Shown in pieces: positions 51,426-62,894 of a DNA stretch of 64,000 bases. Positions within the stretch are counted from its first letter, which is position 1, and the number at the start of each line of letters is the position of its first letter. This DNA is from Verticillium longisporum (taxonomy: Eukaryota > Ascomycota > Sordariomycetes > Glomerellales > Plectosphaerellaceae). The stretch is taken from the NCBI GenBank assembly GCA_019188255.1, contig JAETXT010000015.1, positions 372,001 through 436,000 of the forward strand, read 5' to 3'. The notes under the pieces are model-generated. The model ran no database searches. It saw only the letters and a program-made list of their open reading frames with translations, and had not been told where the DNA came from. Position numbers and translations under genes: made by a program.

Positions 51426-53769
51426 CTATTGAGGTTGGTTGGCCCACCACTGCGCGCCAGGCGACTGTTGGTTCGACCATGCCTGGCTAACGGCTGGGGC
51501 GCCCGGGTTTGGCTGGGGCATGTACTGTCGTGGTGTTTGTTCGGCAGAGTAGATGGCCTGGTTCGATCCATAACCCTGGCTCATGCCCGGCATGCCGGAA
51601 AACTGCATGCCTGGCTGCACGCCGCTGGATGAGTGCTGTCGGAGCTGAGGCTGGGGAGCGGGTGACTGCTGCGGGTGCGACTGCTGCTGCTGTTGCTGCT
51701 GCTGCCCTTGCGTCGTGTACCCGGGATAGTGCTGATGTGCCTGCGGCATCTGCTGTGGCCACATCTGCCCGGAGCCGCCTGGGTAAGGGTAGCTCGGGGT
51801 GGACTGAGACAGACTGCCGGTCGCCCCTGAGCCCAGTGACGTCGGTCTGTTGTTCAGCTGCGGCGAGCTCTGTGGCATACCCCTCATCGGCGCTTGGCTG
51901 ATGGGGTTCTGGGCATGGATCGCCTGAGAATAAGGAGGGTTCGACAGTCCCATTTGAGGGCTCTGATTGGGAACCAGACCCGGCTGCGACATGTTCACGG
52001 AGGACGTGTGGGGCGACTGGACAGCAGCCCGACCCCTCGGTACACACGCCTCGGTCGTGCTGATGGGTTTCTGCTGGTGCAGGCTGGCTGATTGAGGCTG
52101 TTCGTGTGGACGACGCCAGTGGTCCTGCAAGTAGTTGCTGCTCCTTTCACGATTCTGCGTGACCTGCCTGTTGTACTCAGCAGCATGGTGTGCCTGTTGG
52201 TTGATCTCGCCTGGCTGAGCTGGACGCGTCAGGTCCTGGTACGGTGGCCCAGTGATCTCCTGGCGAGGACCTCCCTTGAAGTTGACGCTATAGTCACGTG
52301 GGCGAGTGTCGCTGAGATCCGTACCCAGGGAGATCATAGGCATCCGGGTCGATCCTCCAGCGGGCCCGAGCATGCCCGGCTGGACAATCTGAGGCTGCTG
52401 CGGCGCGCCAGGGAACTGGGCCGGCGCGTTGCTGTAGACAATCTCACCTTGGGGTCCGCCAAGCATGACCTGGTTCTGGGCCTCGGCAGCCTCGCGAGCC
52501 TTGGCCTGTCCAGGCCGCTTCTCGCCCGCAGGGTCAGCCTCGGTGAAACCTTGCTTTCGAGCCTTGGTCTCCCAGTAGTCGTCACGGACGCGACGTCCGT
52601 TCTCGATGACGCGACTGCCGAATTGGCGGAACATGGACCGCGCCGTAACGATGGCGATCTGCCGCGATCGGTAAGAAAAGGGAAGAATTTCCTGAGCCAC
52701 CAGGTCATCCTTTTCAGGCTGGCTGGCAATGATCTTGAAAAGCGATCGATTCTTGTTGAACAAGAGGTAAGAGTCTCGGTATCCCAAGACCCTGGCGCAC
52801 TCCGTTGCCAACATGAACAGCCGGTCGCCGCGGTTTGGCACCAGGAATGTGCGGCACCGGTAGGTCCGCCCTCCTAGCAGCTGGCCGTTGGCCATGACCT
52901 TTTTCTCGCCGAACTCATCAATCTCGCGCGGCAGATATTCATCTCCGCTAGGGTTCAGCTGGTCGGTCGTATGGTCTCGAACTGTGGGCAGGGCCTTCAG
53001 CGTCGTCTTGGTTGGCGTCGTCTTTGGTGGAGGCGATGCTTGCGTGGGCGCGTACGCGACAGCTTGGCCGGGCAGCGGTGCGTTCGGGTTGTGAGGCGTG
53101 TGCGGCGGCTGGATACCCTGAGGTAGGCCCGCGGCGGGCGCCTGGCCGGCAGGCTCGGATCCCCGTGACTTCATTTGTTTCCCTCGCTTTCGGGGGTTGG
53201 AGGCACCTATTTCGCGTGGTCGCCAAATCAGCTGGTGTTGCCAACACGTTGTCGCACAACGACGATGAGGTGTGACTGCGTGTGTGTTGCAGTCGCAAAC
53301 CCGTCGCATGCAACAGCGACGCGGGAGATGGGGGGAGGGAAGCAGCGTACCGTCTGAACCGCGAGCAGGTTCCTGATAGTTGTCTGGCGACCGGCTTCGC
53401 TTGATGCCGCGCGAGGTCGTGTTGAGAAGATCTGATTGAGACTGAGCGTCAGCATCGCGTAGCGCAGAACATGGCGGGGTTCAGCGCTATGGCGGATAAG
53501 ATTGGGTGGAGTGATGCAAGGGCAGCGACGCGTCGTCAATGTCACGAAGAAAGTGTCGTTGACGTTGGGACAGCGCGACAGGACCCGCGACAAGATGCAA
53601 CCGATCCGGGCGGCAAGGGAAGTGGTGGGATGGGGGACAGGAGGGGTGCGGCTTGAGATGGCTGCTACGCCAGAGGGTGAGGGAGAGGGAGGAGGCACCT
53701 ACCAGCCGAGTTGAGAGCAGCGGGATTGATTGTGCCACTGTCAGCGCCGTTTGGTTGTGTGGAGTACAT
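51426..53769 (-). CDS. RSC7: Chromatin-remodelling complex subunit Rsc7/Swp82 family
   Basis: Nuclear subunit of RSC or SWI/SNF remodelling complexes. Exons (minus): 53769-53703, 53431-53351, 53206-51426, giving 642 residues. The two short 5' exons were found by eye: ATG at 53769 with MYSTQPNGADSGTINPAALN, then DLLNTTSRGIKRSRSPD, then ASNPRKRGKQ; all phases agree. The conserved Rsc7/Swp82 domain covers about 150-275: RTYRCRTFLVPNRGDRLFMLATECARVLGYRDSYLLFNKN, then LPFSYRSRQIAIVTARSMFRQFGSRVIENGRRVRDDYWE. The C-terminal 350 residues are Gln/Pro/Ser-rich and low-complexity, with an uninterrupted Gln run near 560. Introns are 271 and 144 nt, long for this window. IKRSRS and PRKRGK are possible nuclear signals. 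I cannot tell from sequence whether it serves RSC or SWI/SNF. Confidence 0.88.
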
Positions 53770-53999
53770 TGAATGCGTCAAGGTTGACGTTGGTAGGTTT
53801 GCGCAGACAAGCCCAGTCATCGACGACGTGTCTTGTTATAGTTGGGTTGCCTTCTGGCTGGGTCGCGGGAACGAAGTCGAGTTGGATCTGAGAAGGGATG
53901 AGTGGTGCGCAGAGGGCGATGCAGGCGGGATTACTCGTGCATGTGGTTGGCGCAAAGAGAACCGAGCGGCGCACGCTGGGCTGGGGCCTTGTGGGCTTT

Positions 54000-54011
54000 G
54001 GGGGGGGGGGG
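54000..54011. repeat. Homopolymer run of about 12 G
   Basis: An uninterrupted G tract directly followed by GCGCGCGG in the upstream region of RSC7. Long G runs are rare, hard to sequence and often length-variable. Confidence 0.85.
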
Positions 54012-57000
54012 CGCGCGGTCCCTGACGGACGGCGACGTGAGTAGTGTCGTTCTTCACGGCGGGTGGTGGTACGCAGAGACCACAAGGAGGGCTGTGAGGC
54101 GACACCGGCCAAGCTGAAAGAAGATCGATGAGCCTTGCAACGTTCTGAGGGCTCGTCCAAGTGAGTCCAAGGGGTATGGTTAGGTGAAGCTGGGAGTGAG
54201 ATTTTCTCTGGTTGGTAATGTACTGTAGACAGGAAAATGTAGGACAAGACAGGGACGGGTGAGGAGGAATGCGATGATAGGCCCGGGGAGCCAGAGGGCC
54301 CTAAGGCTAGGTAAGGTGTGATGGGATATCGTTCCGGCCGGTGGCGAAGGGTCGTTCGTACCCGGGCAGAGCGGCGCGCGACAAGACAAGCAACGAGTCG
54401 GTGCCTCTGACTCTGTAGAGTTGTGTTGCGCCGGAGGTTAAAAGTTGAAAGAAAACAGGGTCAAACAAGGGCTGGCTGAGGAGCTGGATGAAGATGAGCA
54501 GGCTGAACGAGGATTGAAGGCGTGTTACGATGAGATAGCAAGCGTTGCGATACGCCTGCTGTTGCTGCACGTCTGGCCCGACACGATGATTGATGCCGCG
54601 GCGGCCGTCACTAGTCTGCCTGCACGGATTTGCGCTTGGGCGAACGAAGCTGGAGGAGGGATGAACGAAGCGACGGGCTGGTTGGATGGAGAGGGTGGTG
54701 GGAGAACTGTTGTCAGGAGTGGAGGGGGAGGTGTGTGTGTATATGAGCTTGGCTGGCGAGGTGCGGGTGTGTGTGGATTTGAGCGTGTGTGAGCATTCGT
54801 AGTTGTACTGTGCCGTTCTTGTATTTTGCATGTCGGGAAGATGTGAGAAGGCCAATGTTCATGTAGTACTACTGTACAGACAACAGCGGCTTCGGTTTGG
54901 GGCCAAGCCAGACTGGCGTATGGATGCAAGACGACAACACGAGCCTCGCCGTCGGGTGGTTGCCAAAGAGTTATGCCTATGTCACTCTTTTCGGTCAATC
55001 CTGACCAGGGACCGGCAAGAAAGAGCCACAGACAGATGTGTTGAAGGCTGTTCTCTTGTGGTTCGATCTCTGTTCGTATTGAAAGAGTAGTGTGTAATGC
55101 GTCAAGCCTGGGCAGCCTTTTGGTCTTCTTCGACTTTTCTCTCTCCTCTCTCCAACGATAGATTTGGTATGAATCAACGCAGGCTGCGTGGAGGGCTCGA
55201 GAGATCGTCGGCAGCAAGGGACATGAATTTCGGAGGCGACGATTCAGTACCATGTACAGTATGGCGCAGTGCGATGCGATGTGACGCAAGCAGTTTTTCT
55301 CCATGACCAACTCAGCCCTGCTTTGCTAGAAGGGCCCTGTGGTTGACGGCTCGAGGTCTCAACGGCGACGGCAATTGTCAAGGTAGCATGACAGGCAACG
55401 ATGTCTGAAGCCTCGGTCTTTTTCAGCGTGGGACGCAGTATTGCATCTGTATTTGCAACGGCAAAAGTCAGTCAAGTCAGTCAAGTCAGTCAGTCTCCTT
55501 TGTTCCGATGCTGCTGCTAACCGAAACCCTTGCCCTGGCCCTTGCCCCTAACCCCCAGCCTTGGCCTTGTCTTTGCAGTCGACCTCGACAGATGAGGCCT
55601 ATATTGGAACTGTTCTTTTGAAAAGGCTCAAATACCGAAACTGCCTAGACACGGGAGCCTTGCGTGTTCAAGGGCCCCGGATGTGCGTGAGGGAAAAAAG
55701 CAAAAGAACCAGGCTGAGGGGGGGCTTGGCGAGGCAGCACAGGAAGCAGCAGCTGGACAGACGGTGCGGGAAAACAGGGGCAGGGGCCATGGGGTTCCAA
55801 GGTGAGCGGTGGGGTGCGGCAGGCGCTAGAGGGGGGTGGCTCTTGAAGTCTGGGGCTTTGGGCTTTGGGCTTTGTGGGCTTAGGCTTGGACTTGATTGAG
55901 TCTTGAGTCTTCAGTCTTGAGTCTTGGGGCAGCTTGGAAGGTCTGGTGCGCCAAGTTGGCGTTAGAGATGACGGACCATTTCACTTGCAGCCAACGTGAA
56001 CTCAACTGGCCCCCGCCCCTCGAAGGTCGTCTTGCCTTGATCCTGCTTCGTCGGGCTTGGGACGCTTCGACCGGGGTAGTGGTACATGGCATATGTACAT
56101 GGGAAGTCATCCCGCACCGACAGCAAGGTCTAGGCAGGGGCCCCGCCAGTTCTAGCATTCGCACAGGCTGATGCTTCGTCCATGCCTCGTCCATTATGTA
56201 GGTACTAAAGTAGCCAGCCAGGTCGGCACGGTAGAAACCCCGTCTACTTGCACATGTATGATTGCTCTCCGCATTCACATCGTAATGCTCATGCCCTCAG
56301 CAACGAATCTCCCGTGTACAAACAGAGCGAGCATGCTGCCCGGAAAGTTGGCCTCAAAATGGAAAGGACCGTGGCTGCACGCAGCGCCTCAAGTACGTAG
56401 CGACATTGTCAAAGTGCTTCCAATTCTACCCATCACAGAGGCTCCATAGGGCTGCATTGCACAACACGAGAGGATACAGCATTCCCGGCCGCGCTCACCG
56501 CATCCACAATGCATCATACGCGTGTCGCGCTCTTGGGATCAGTCGGCTTCCACATCATCATCGACAAATTGATTGTGGCAAAGCAGAGGATGTCGGCCCG
56601 GTCCAGGCCTAGCCTTCGGAGGAAACCGCTCTGCTTCGTGACCGAAGCGAACCGAAGCGACAGATGCCTGCAACATGTCTCTTTTTTTTTCTTCCCCTTT
56701 TCTGCCCTCGACTCGCGTTGATCCGTTATCAAACAGTGCCTGTCAAGGCGAGCTGGGCCGACTGTTCAAAGCAACATCCCCCTTTCGGCAGGGTTCATCG
56801 GCGGCCTGAGTCCGCTCCCGCATTGGTTCCGCTTCAGCAGCACATGGATGTCGACGGTGATCATCCCGATCAATGTACGCGAAGGCATGGCATGCCCCCC
56901 TCCCCAGGTTTCGTGCCTGCTTGTGAAGGGGCGGGAACGCATTTCAGCGATCACAGATCAGCACAAGCACACACGCACAACGCCAACATCGTTTAAAGCC

Positions 57001-60000
57001 GAGTCCACTACCTACAGTACCCATAACCCCAGAATGTGGGTATGATAAGACGAGATGGGAACCTCCCACACACCCACGAGCCGTCGCATCTAGGCAAGTA
57101 AGTATCTATCCGCCGGCCAGTCCACCCATCCACAACCGTCCGTCCCCGTCCTGTGCATCCATGACCCATCCATCTCGCGGAGCTTAAACGAGCACCATTC
57201 CACGGGACGCCAGTGCAGCCGCCCTTTCGGCGTCCACTTCTCGAATAGATGCTAACGATTCTGGGCACATGAAAATGCTTCCCTGCGCCATGCATGTGAG
57301 TGGGGCGCGGGGACGGCCGTTCGATGGCGCCATGCCCTCTGACCTGCCTGTCTCTCATGCTGCGAAGTGCTCGTCGTCCACCACTATACATGTACACATG
57401 GTACATGTAGTCTGTCTGCCAGTCAATGTGTGGGAAACCAGATCGCCTGAGATCGATATACATTCTTGAACACGAAAGCAGGCAGATGGGTAAGCAGGCT
57501 GTCAGCCTGCCCTGTGCCAAAGCTGCCTACCTCGTCACTCCTCCTGCAGCCCCGGGCCGTCTGCACAGTGCGTCTAGGCCCTCGGACGCACAGGCTCGAG
57601 CCCAGCGGCAGGCAAGAAGGCCAGAGACGCGCCGAGGTGGCTCAAGCGGACCTTCCTAGGCAGCTCTCGCAGCACCTGCAGCTCTTGCAGCTCCGGTATG
57701 ATAGCTCCTGCAGCTTTCTCATCTCTGCACGGCACGGCACGGACTTTGTGGTGAATGGCATGAGCGGAAGAGCTGGGTCTCTTCCTCCTCTCTCCTCTCG
57801 GGTTCGCACACTCCTTGACTCGTACAGCTTCATCCGCAGGCCAAAAAAACCCAAATACCACCAACTTTCTCACTGTTCGATTCTTGTCTCACCTCGCAAA
57901 CCTGGAGTGGAGGCGGCGATTCAATGACGGAACGATTCCAGGGACCCCTGTCGAGGAACCCTCACTTCACCTCCGCCAGGACGGCTGTTTCGCTTCGCTC
58001 GCCCGCCTCTCAACGTTCGCTTCAAGTTTGTCCGTTGTCTCCGGTCTCCCCTCACCGGTCTGCCCGGTAGCCTGTGTCACGCATAGCCGCATCAGCGCGC
58101 GCATTTTCACGCTCGCTTGCCCCCAAGCCATGGGACCGCCTGCCTGCTCACTTGGCCGAAGCATCCCTTGAACCTGCTCGTTGGACTGACTCATCTTCGA
58201 CTGGACCCGACCTCTGAGAGCGCCCCGTTGATACCTGATCCGGCCTCGTGCATCTGCGCCGCCCAAGCTCGATCTCGATATCGCAAGTCGAGCTTATGAG
58301 GCAAGACACTCTCTACCTATCGGCGCCTTGTCATTCTTCTCCAGCACCAGATAGTCGTGGCCATGGCACAATACAGTCGTTCTGCTCTCTAAGGAACACC
58401 TGCGCCGAGACGACGGCGAAGATGCGTCTTGTTCCATGCCATCATACTCCTTGGTTTTGCTTGAAGTTGTGTAAGTTATGCATCCTGGTCGCCCCGAAAG
58501 GTGAGCCGCCCGGGACTCCCTCGTTTGTGCTTCAATACTCATGTACTATGTACAGCGCAGGGGGCGGGGGGAACGACTATTCACGGTTTCTGCAGGTTCA
58601 AGCCACCTACTAGTTCGCGATGTCAGCATCTTGCACCGTCTCCCCGGGCTTGCATGCTAACCCCCAGCCAGGCCCTGTCCTGTACCGTGCAGTACTGTAC
58701 TGTAGGTTTCGCCGGGCTTGTAGAGTATCCGTTGCTACCTTACGTCACGGAGTTACTTGGCTGACCCGGCAGCTCCATCAGCTTATCACTGTCGGCTGCC
58801 AAACCCGCACACAACTCCACTTGTCATCAAAAGTAGTCAACTGGGCACATCACTCCGACTAGCGACGGACCGAAGCCTGCTGCTGCCCGTCCCTGCAGCG
58901 TGTTTTCGTCTCGCGTGATGCCGTTGAGCGCGCTCTAGTGGGCAGATGCCTTCTTCGAACCTGAGACAGATGGCCTTGCTTCTAGACTCGGCCTGGTCGT
59001 GAGCAACGGCAGGTTTCGGGCGTCATGCTGACGATAAGCTTGCAAGACTTGGTCGAGACGCCATGGACTTCATTGCTTCGCGATGCGACGTCGGCTGACG
59101 GCCTCCCTAACCGTCCATCCTTGTTTACTCAAGGAAGCCAGCTTTGATGCAACTCGTCACATGGACCATCAAGGGCAACGATACACACAGCGTGCTAGCT
59201 ATATTTGGCAGTCAGACGATGCCTCAGCAAGACGGAAAAGTTGATGCAAGACGCAGCCCCGGGTCATCTGTCCATTCCAGGGTTGCATTACGAATAGTGC
59301 ACCCTCTTCGACTGCCTGCCCTCCTTCAGCGCTTAGGCCGCATGACAGTGTTGCACACCTTTGAACATCTCCACCGCTCCGTCCCGACATGCCTTTCGAC
59401 CTGCTTCGCATACATGTACAGAGGCTGCTAAGGTGACACGGATCTCGTCATGGGAAGTCACATATGCTTGAACGATTGCCGACACAGCAGGCGCCCGTCC
59501 GGCCGTGGAGGGCCTGCGAGGATCCGAAACACATGATGCCGCCGGTAAATCTGCTACCTGTGCCCTAACCAAGGCTTAACATCAGACGACTGACTGCACT
59601 ACCACCGGCGGATTGGTGGTTGCTCAACGGGTTTTCCATCATTCAGAGACACCAGAAAGCCCATCCCGGCCATCACCGTTGGCCGAGCTCGTCGCGAGAT
59701 GGCTCCCTGGTCGGCAACAGCTTGATGCTATCGTTCTCATACATTTTCATGTAGATTGTAGCGCAGAAGCGTCCAACTCGCATGACGATTCAGAGCCGGT
59801 CGACGTTTGATTGGTTTGCGCTCAGAGTCCTAGCATCATCAGTGCCAGGATTCGAATGCGCCACAGCTGAGAATCCGATGTTAACGGCGCGGATGGCAAA
59901 GGGCAAAACGGCTGAACTCAACGAGGCCAGAGGTGAGGGGCTGGGGATGGCACGGCGCCATTGGCAAAAAGACGGGGCCGCGGACGCGCTCCCAGAGTCA

Positions 60001-61618
60001 ACGGTGCGTCCCTAGTGTGCTTCACCTGGCGAATCAGGAGTAGGAACTGTTTTAGCGACCGATCCGGACTGTCTCTGACTCCCTACCATGTACCTACTTA
60101 GCTCCCTACATGTACCACATACAGGTTTGGGGAGTAGGTTGCCCTTGCAGGGACGTTTCGACCAAGACGACCCAAGGTAATGAATGAATGAGATACCCAC
60201 CGTCGTACATAGTCCGCACCGATCTAGAGCAATCAACAGAAGCACGCAACAATAGCAAGATGGGTTTGTTACCGTGTTGGGATCGGGCGTCCAGACGCTC
60301 CGTAAAGGTCAGATAGCATTACAAGACGCGTCTGGATCTTTCGACGCGTTCGTCGGAAACCGGCAAGCCGCACATCGTACAAGCATATGCAGCGAAGTGC
60401 TCCATGGTCTATGGTCAGACCTTACATGGTATGCTGTCTCCTCGGCAGGTAATGGGCTCCTCGCATTGAGTCCAGGCGAGTCGACAGACGCACGCTGTCA
60501 AAAGGTGCCAGGGGAGCGGGCAGGAGAAGATGGTGTGTAGGAACGAGCTTGAGAGTGGCATGGGATGGCATGCGATCATGGGCCTGGGTGTACTATGCAC
60601 GGGAGGAAGAGATAGAGGGGGGTGGGCAGGACGCGCCTGTGCCGTGGAGGTGTGACGTCCGTCTGGGGCAGCGGCACGAGGGAACAAGGGCGCCTTTGGG
60701 TGTTGGAGGGGGTGTTGACCAGGAGCGGCAAGGCGTTTCCCTTGGCTTGGCTGCACATCATGGGGTTCGGCGGGTCCCCACCCTCTCGAGACGAGGTGGA
60801 CGACACGGCAGGGTCTCCGTCCATCCCCCCTTCTTCTCAATGGTCTCGGGGTTTGGTGTTATTCTTCTCTTCACCCGTCCGAAGGGACAGTAGGGCGGTT
60901 CTTGGCCAGAGTCCAACGCGCGCAGGCAAACGAGAAAATCTAGTTGGAGGGGGTGATGTTGTGTTTACGAGAAAAGTGACACTTGCCCGGTTCAGGAGAG
61001 GAGCTGCTGAGCATGCCGAAAGTTGCTCCCAAAAACAGAAGCGAATTAATTACCAACTGGCCAGCAACCAGAGACCCTGATCTGATGAAGAACGACATCG
61101 TACTCTGGCGCGCCCCTCCCGCAAATCGTTCGAAGGGGGGGAAGTTGAAGTAGGGGAGGGGGGGGAAAGGGTGGCCAGCCTGCCATGCTTGGCCAGGGGG
61201 GCCAGGGCTAGAGCATCGCACGTGTGCGTATGAGGTAACAAGGCCCTGGTGCTTCTGCTTGCAGTGTACCTACCTTGAGCACCTATCTTGAACAACTTCT
61301 GTGTGTCGGCAATCAACCACTGGCGGGACACCTAAAGGTTAACGCTTTCAGAAGGAGGGGGGGGCGGGCAGGTACTGATCTACGGGCCGGTGGACATGGT
61401 GCCCAGGCCCCACTGTAGCGTCGCCCGGCGTCCGCTCCAGACAACCACCAGCACTGCGGGAGCTATCCTTGCTACCCGCTCTTGCAGCAGAACCACAGGC
61501 TTATTTTATTTTTCTTCTCAATTGCCATGTCAGTGACCCTCCACTTAAAAAGCGAGACAAGGCAATGTACCGCTTTGTCTCTGCTCAGAAAGTCCAGGTA
61601 ACCTGGTATCGACTACCG

Positions 61619-61650
61619 TGTGGGTGTGTGTGTGTGTGTGTGTGTGTTGT
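61619..61650. repeat. (TG)n microsatellite
   Basis: About 14 TG units, with one GGG interruption near the start, in non-coding DNA. Confidence 0.9.
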
Positions 61651-62710
61651 ATGTTGAGAGGGATCCTCAGCCCACAACCTTGTACATGTAGCTCGTGCCG
61701 CACGTTGAGATTTCGTGGCGAGTTTTACTCGCATATGTAAGTCACCTACCTGCCTACCCCTTGCTTGCAGCCAGACATGATCCGTCGCGTGCGAGCAATC
61801 AGGGCTTCTCGTCCGTCCTTGTCGACCCATCTCGCTCTGTAAGGGATGACAGGGAGGATGGCGGGGGGGGAAGGGCCATTTTCGATATCGCAGGTTTCTG
61901 GTTCAGGTCTCACGCTTAACGTGGGCGTCGAGCACGCCCTTAGCAAGCATGATCCGTCTGCCAAACCCCAGCGTCGAGCACGCCCTCCGTTCCCGATTCG
62001 CGTGGCTCTGGACAGATCCTATGGCACAATGAGTATTACCCCCGGTCGGAATGCCGTCCAAGACGACAGACAGCAGCTGCTGCAGCGCGTGAAACAGGGT
62101 GCCGAGAGCAGGCCTCGCGCGTCAGGACGGCGAGACTGGAAAAGGCAAGAGGCAACAGGCGGTGCTCCATTGACGGCCCTCCCCTCCTCCCCCTCTCCCC
62201 CCTTCTCTTCTCTTCCCCTTGGGCGTTGTGCCACATTCCGCTTCCGGCCTCATTGTGAGATTTGCTGTGGAGGTTGGGCGCGGAAAGTTCGGCGTGGGCG
62301 CGCATCTTTGCTGCTGCGGTCTGAAATGGCGTTATGTACCTACCTACCTAGGGGTGAAGCAGGGCGCTATTCCAACGAGCGACGCCTGTCTGTGCTGTGC
62401 TGGCGGGGGCCCTGGCGCGACGGGACGCCAGCCAGGCCAAACAGGTCAAGGGATGCTCATGTTTCGTTCGCTGAGAAGAAAAGGATTGGCCGTGTTGGTA
62501 AATGCCGCGTCTGACAGGGGAACTTGTGCGGTCTGCGTGCATGCGTTCTTATTTCCTGGCCGAGGCCATCCCCTGATCAGGGAATTGGAACAGTTGATGC
62601 CATTGATGCCAATTGGGGAATTGATGCCAATTGGGGCAGGCAGCGGATGCTAGGAGAGGTGCTCTGTCGTGTGTCGTTGGTGCCTTGGGAGCTTGTGTGA
62701 TGACGCGAAG

Positions 62711-62731
62711 TGATAAGATAAGATAAGATAG
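62711..62731. promoter_or_regulatory. Four tandem GATA motifs upstream of DIS3
   Basis: TGATAAGATAAGATAAGATAGG places four GATA cores at 5-bp spacing, about 165-185 bp upstream of the DIS3 ATG. The motifs fit the HGATAR consensus of fungal GATA factors (nitrogen, light or iron regulators), but a simple pentamer expansion is equally possible. Confidence 0.4.
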
Positions 62732-62894
62732 GCGCCCCGCAGGATCCGATTCGTTTGTCAGCCGCCTTCGCGACCTCACCTCAATTTTCATAGTGTGTCT
62801 ATACGTACCTACCTACCTCTGATGAGCCGTGACAAGCCTTGACGTTGGCAATATCAAGACGTAGGAAAGAGCAAGTCATCACAACACAACCACG

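Larger units (their letters stand above)
53770..62894. other. 9.1-kb gene-poor region
   Basis: No supportable gene on either strand. The longest frames (54525-55310 minus, 261 codons; 61846-62514 plus, 222 codons) have random-like translations and no motifs. It contains a run of about 12 G at 54000-54011, tandem TCAGTCAAG and TCTTGAG repeats (about 55463-55496 and 55899-55926), a (TG)n tract at 61619-61650, ACCT-type repeats and a GATA cluster at 62711-62731. The first kilobase is probably RSC7 promoter and the last the DIS3 promoter. Confidence 0.45.

Noticed and set aside
54525..55310. 261-codon minus-strand frame upstream of RSC7
   Set aside because: Random-like translation that includes low-complexity Pro/Ser/Thr segments from simple repeats; no motif supports it.
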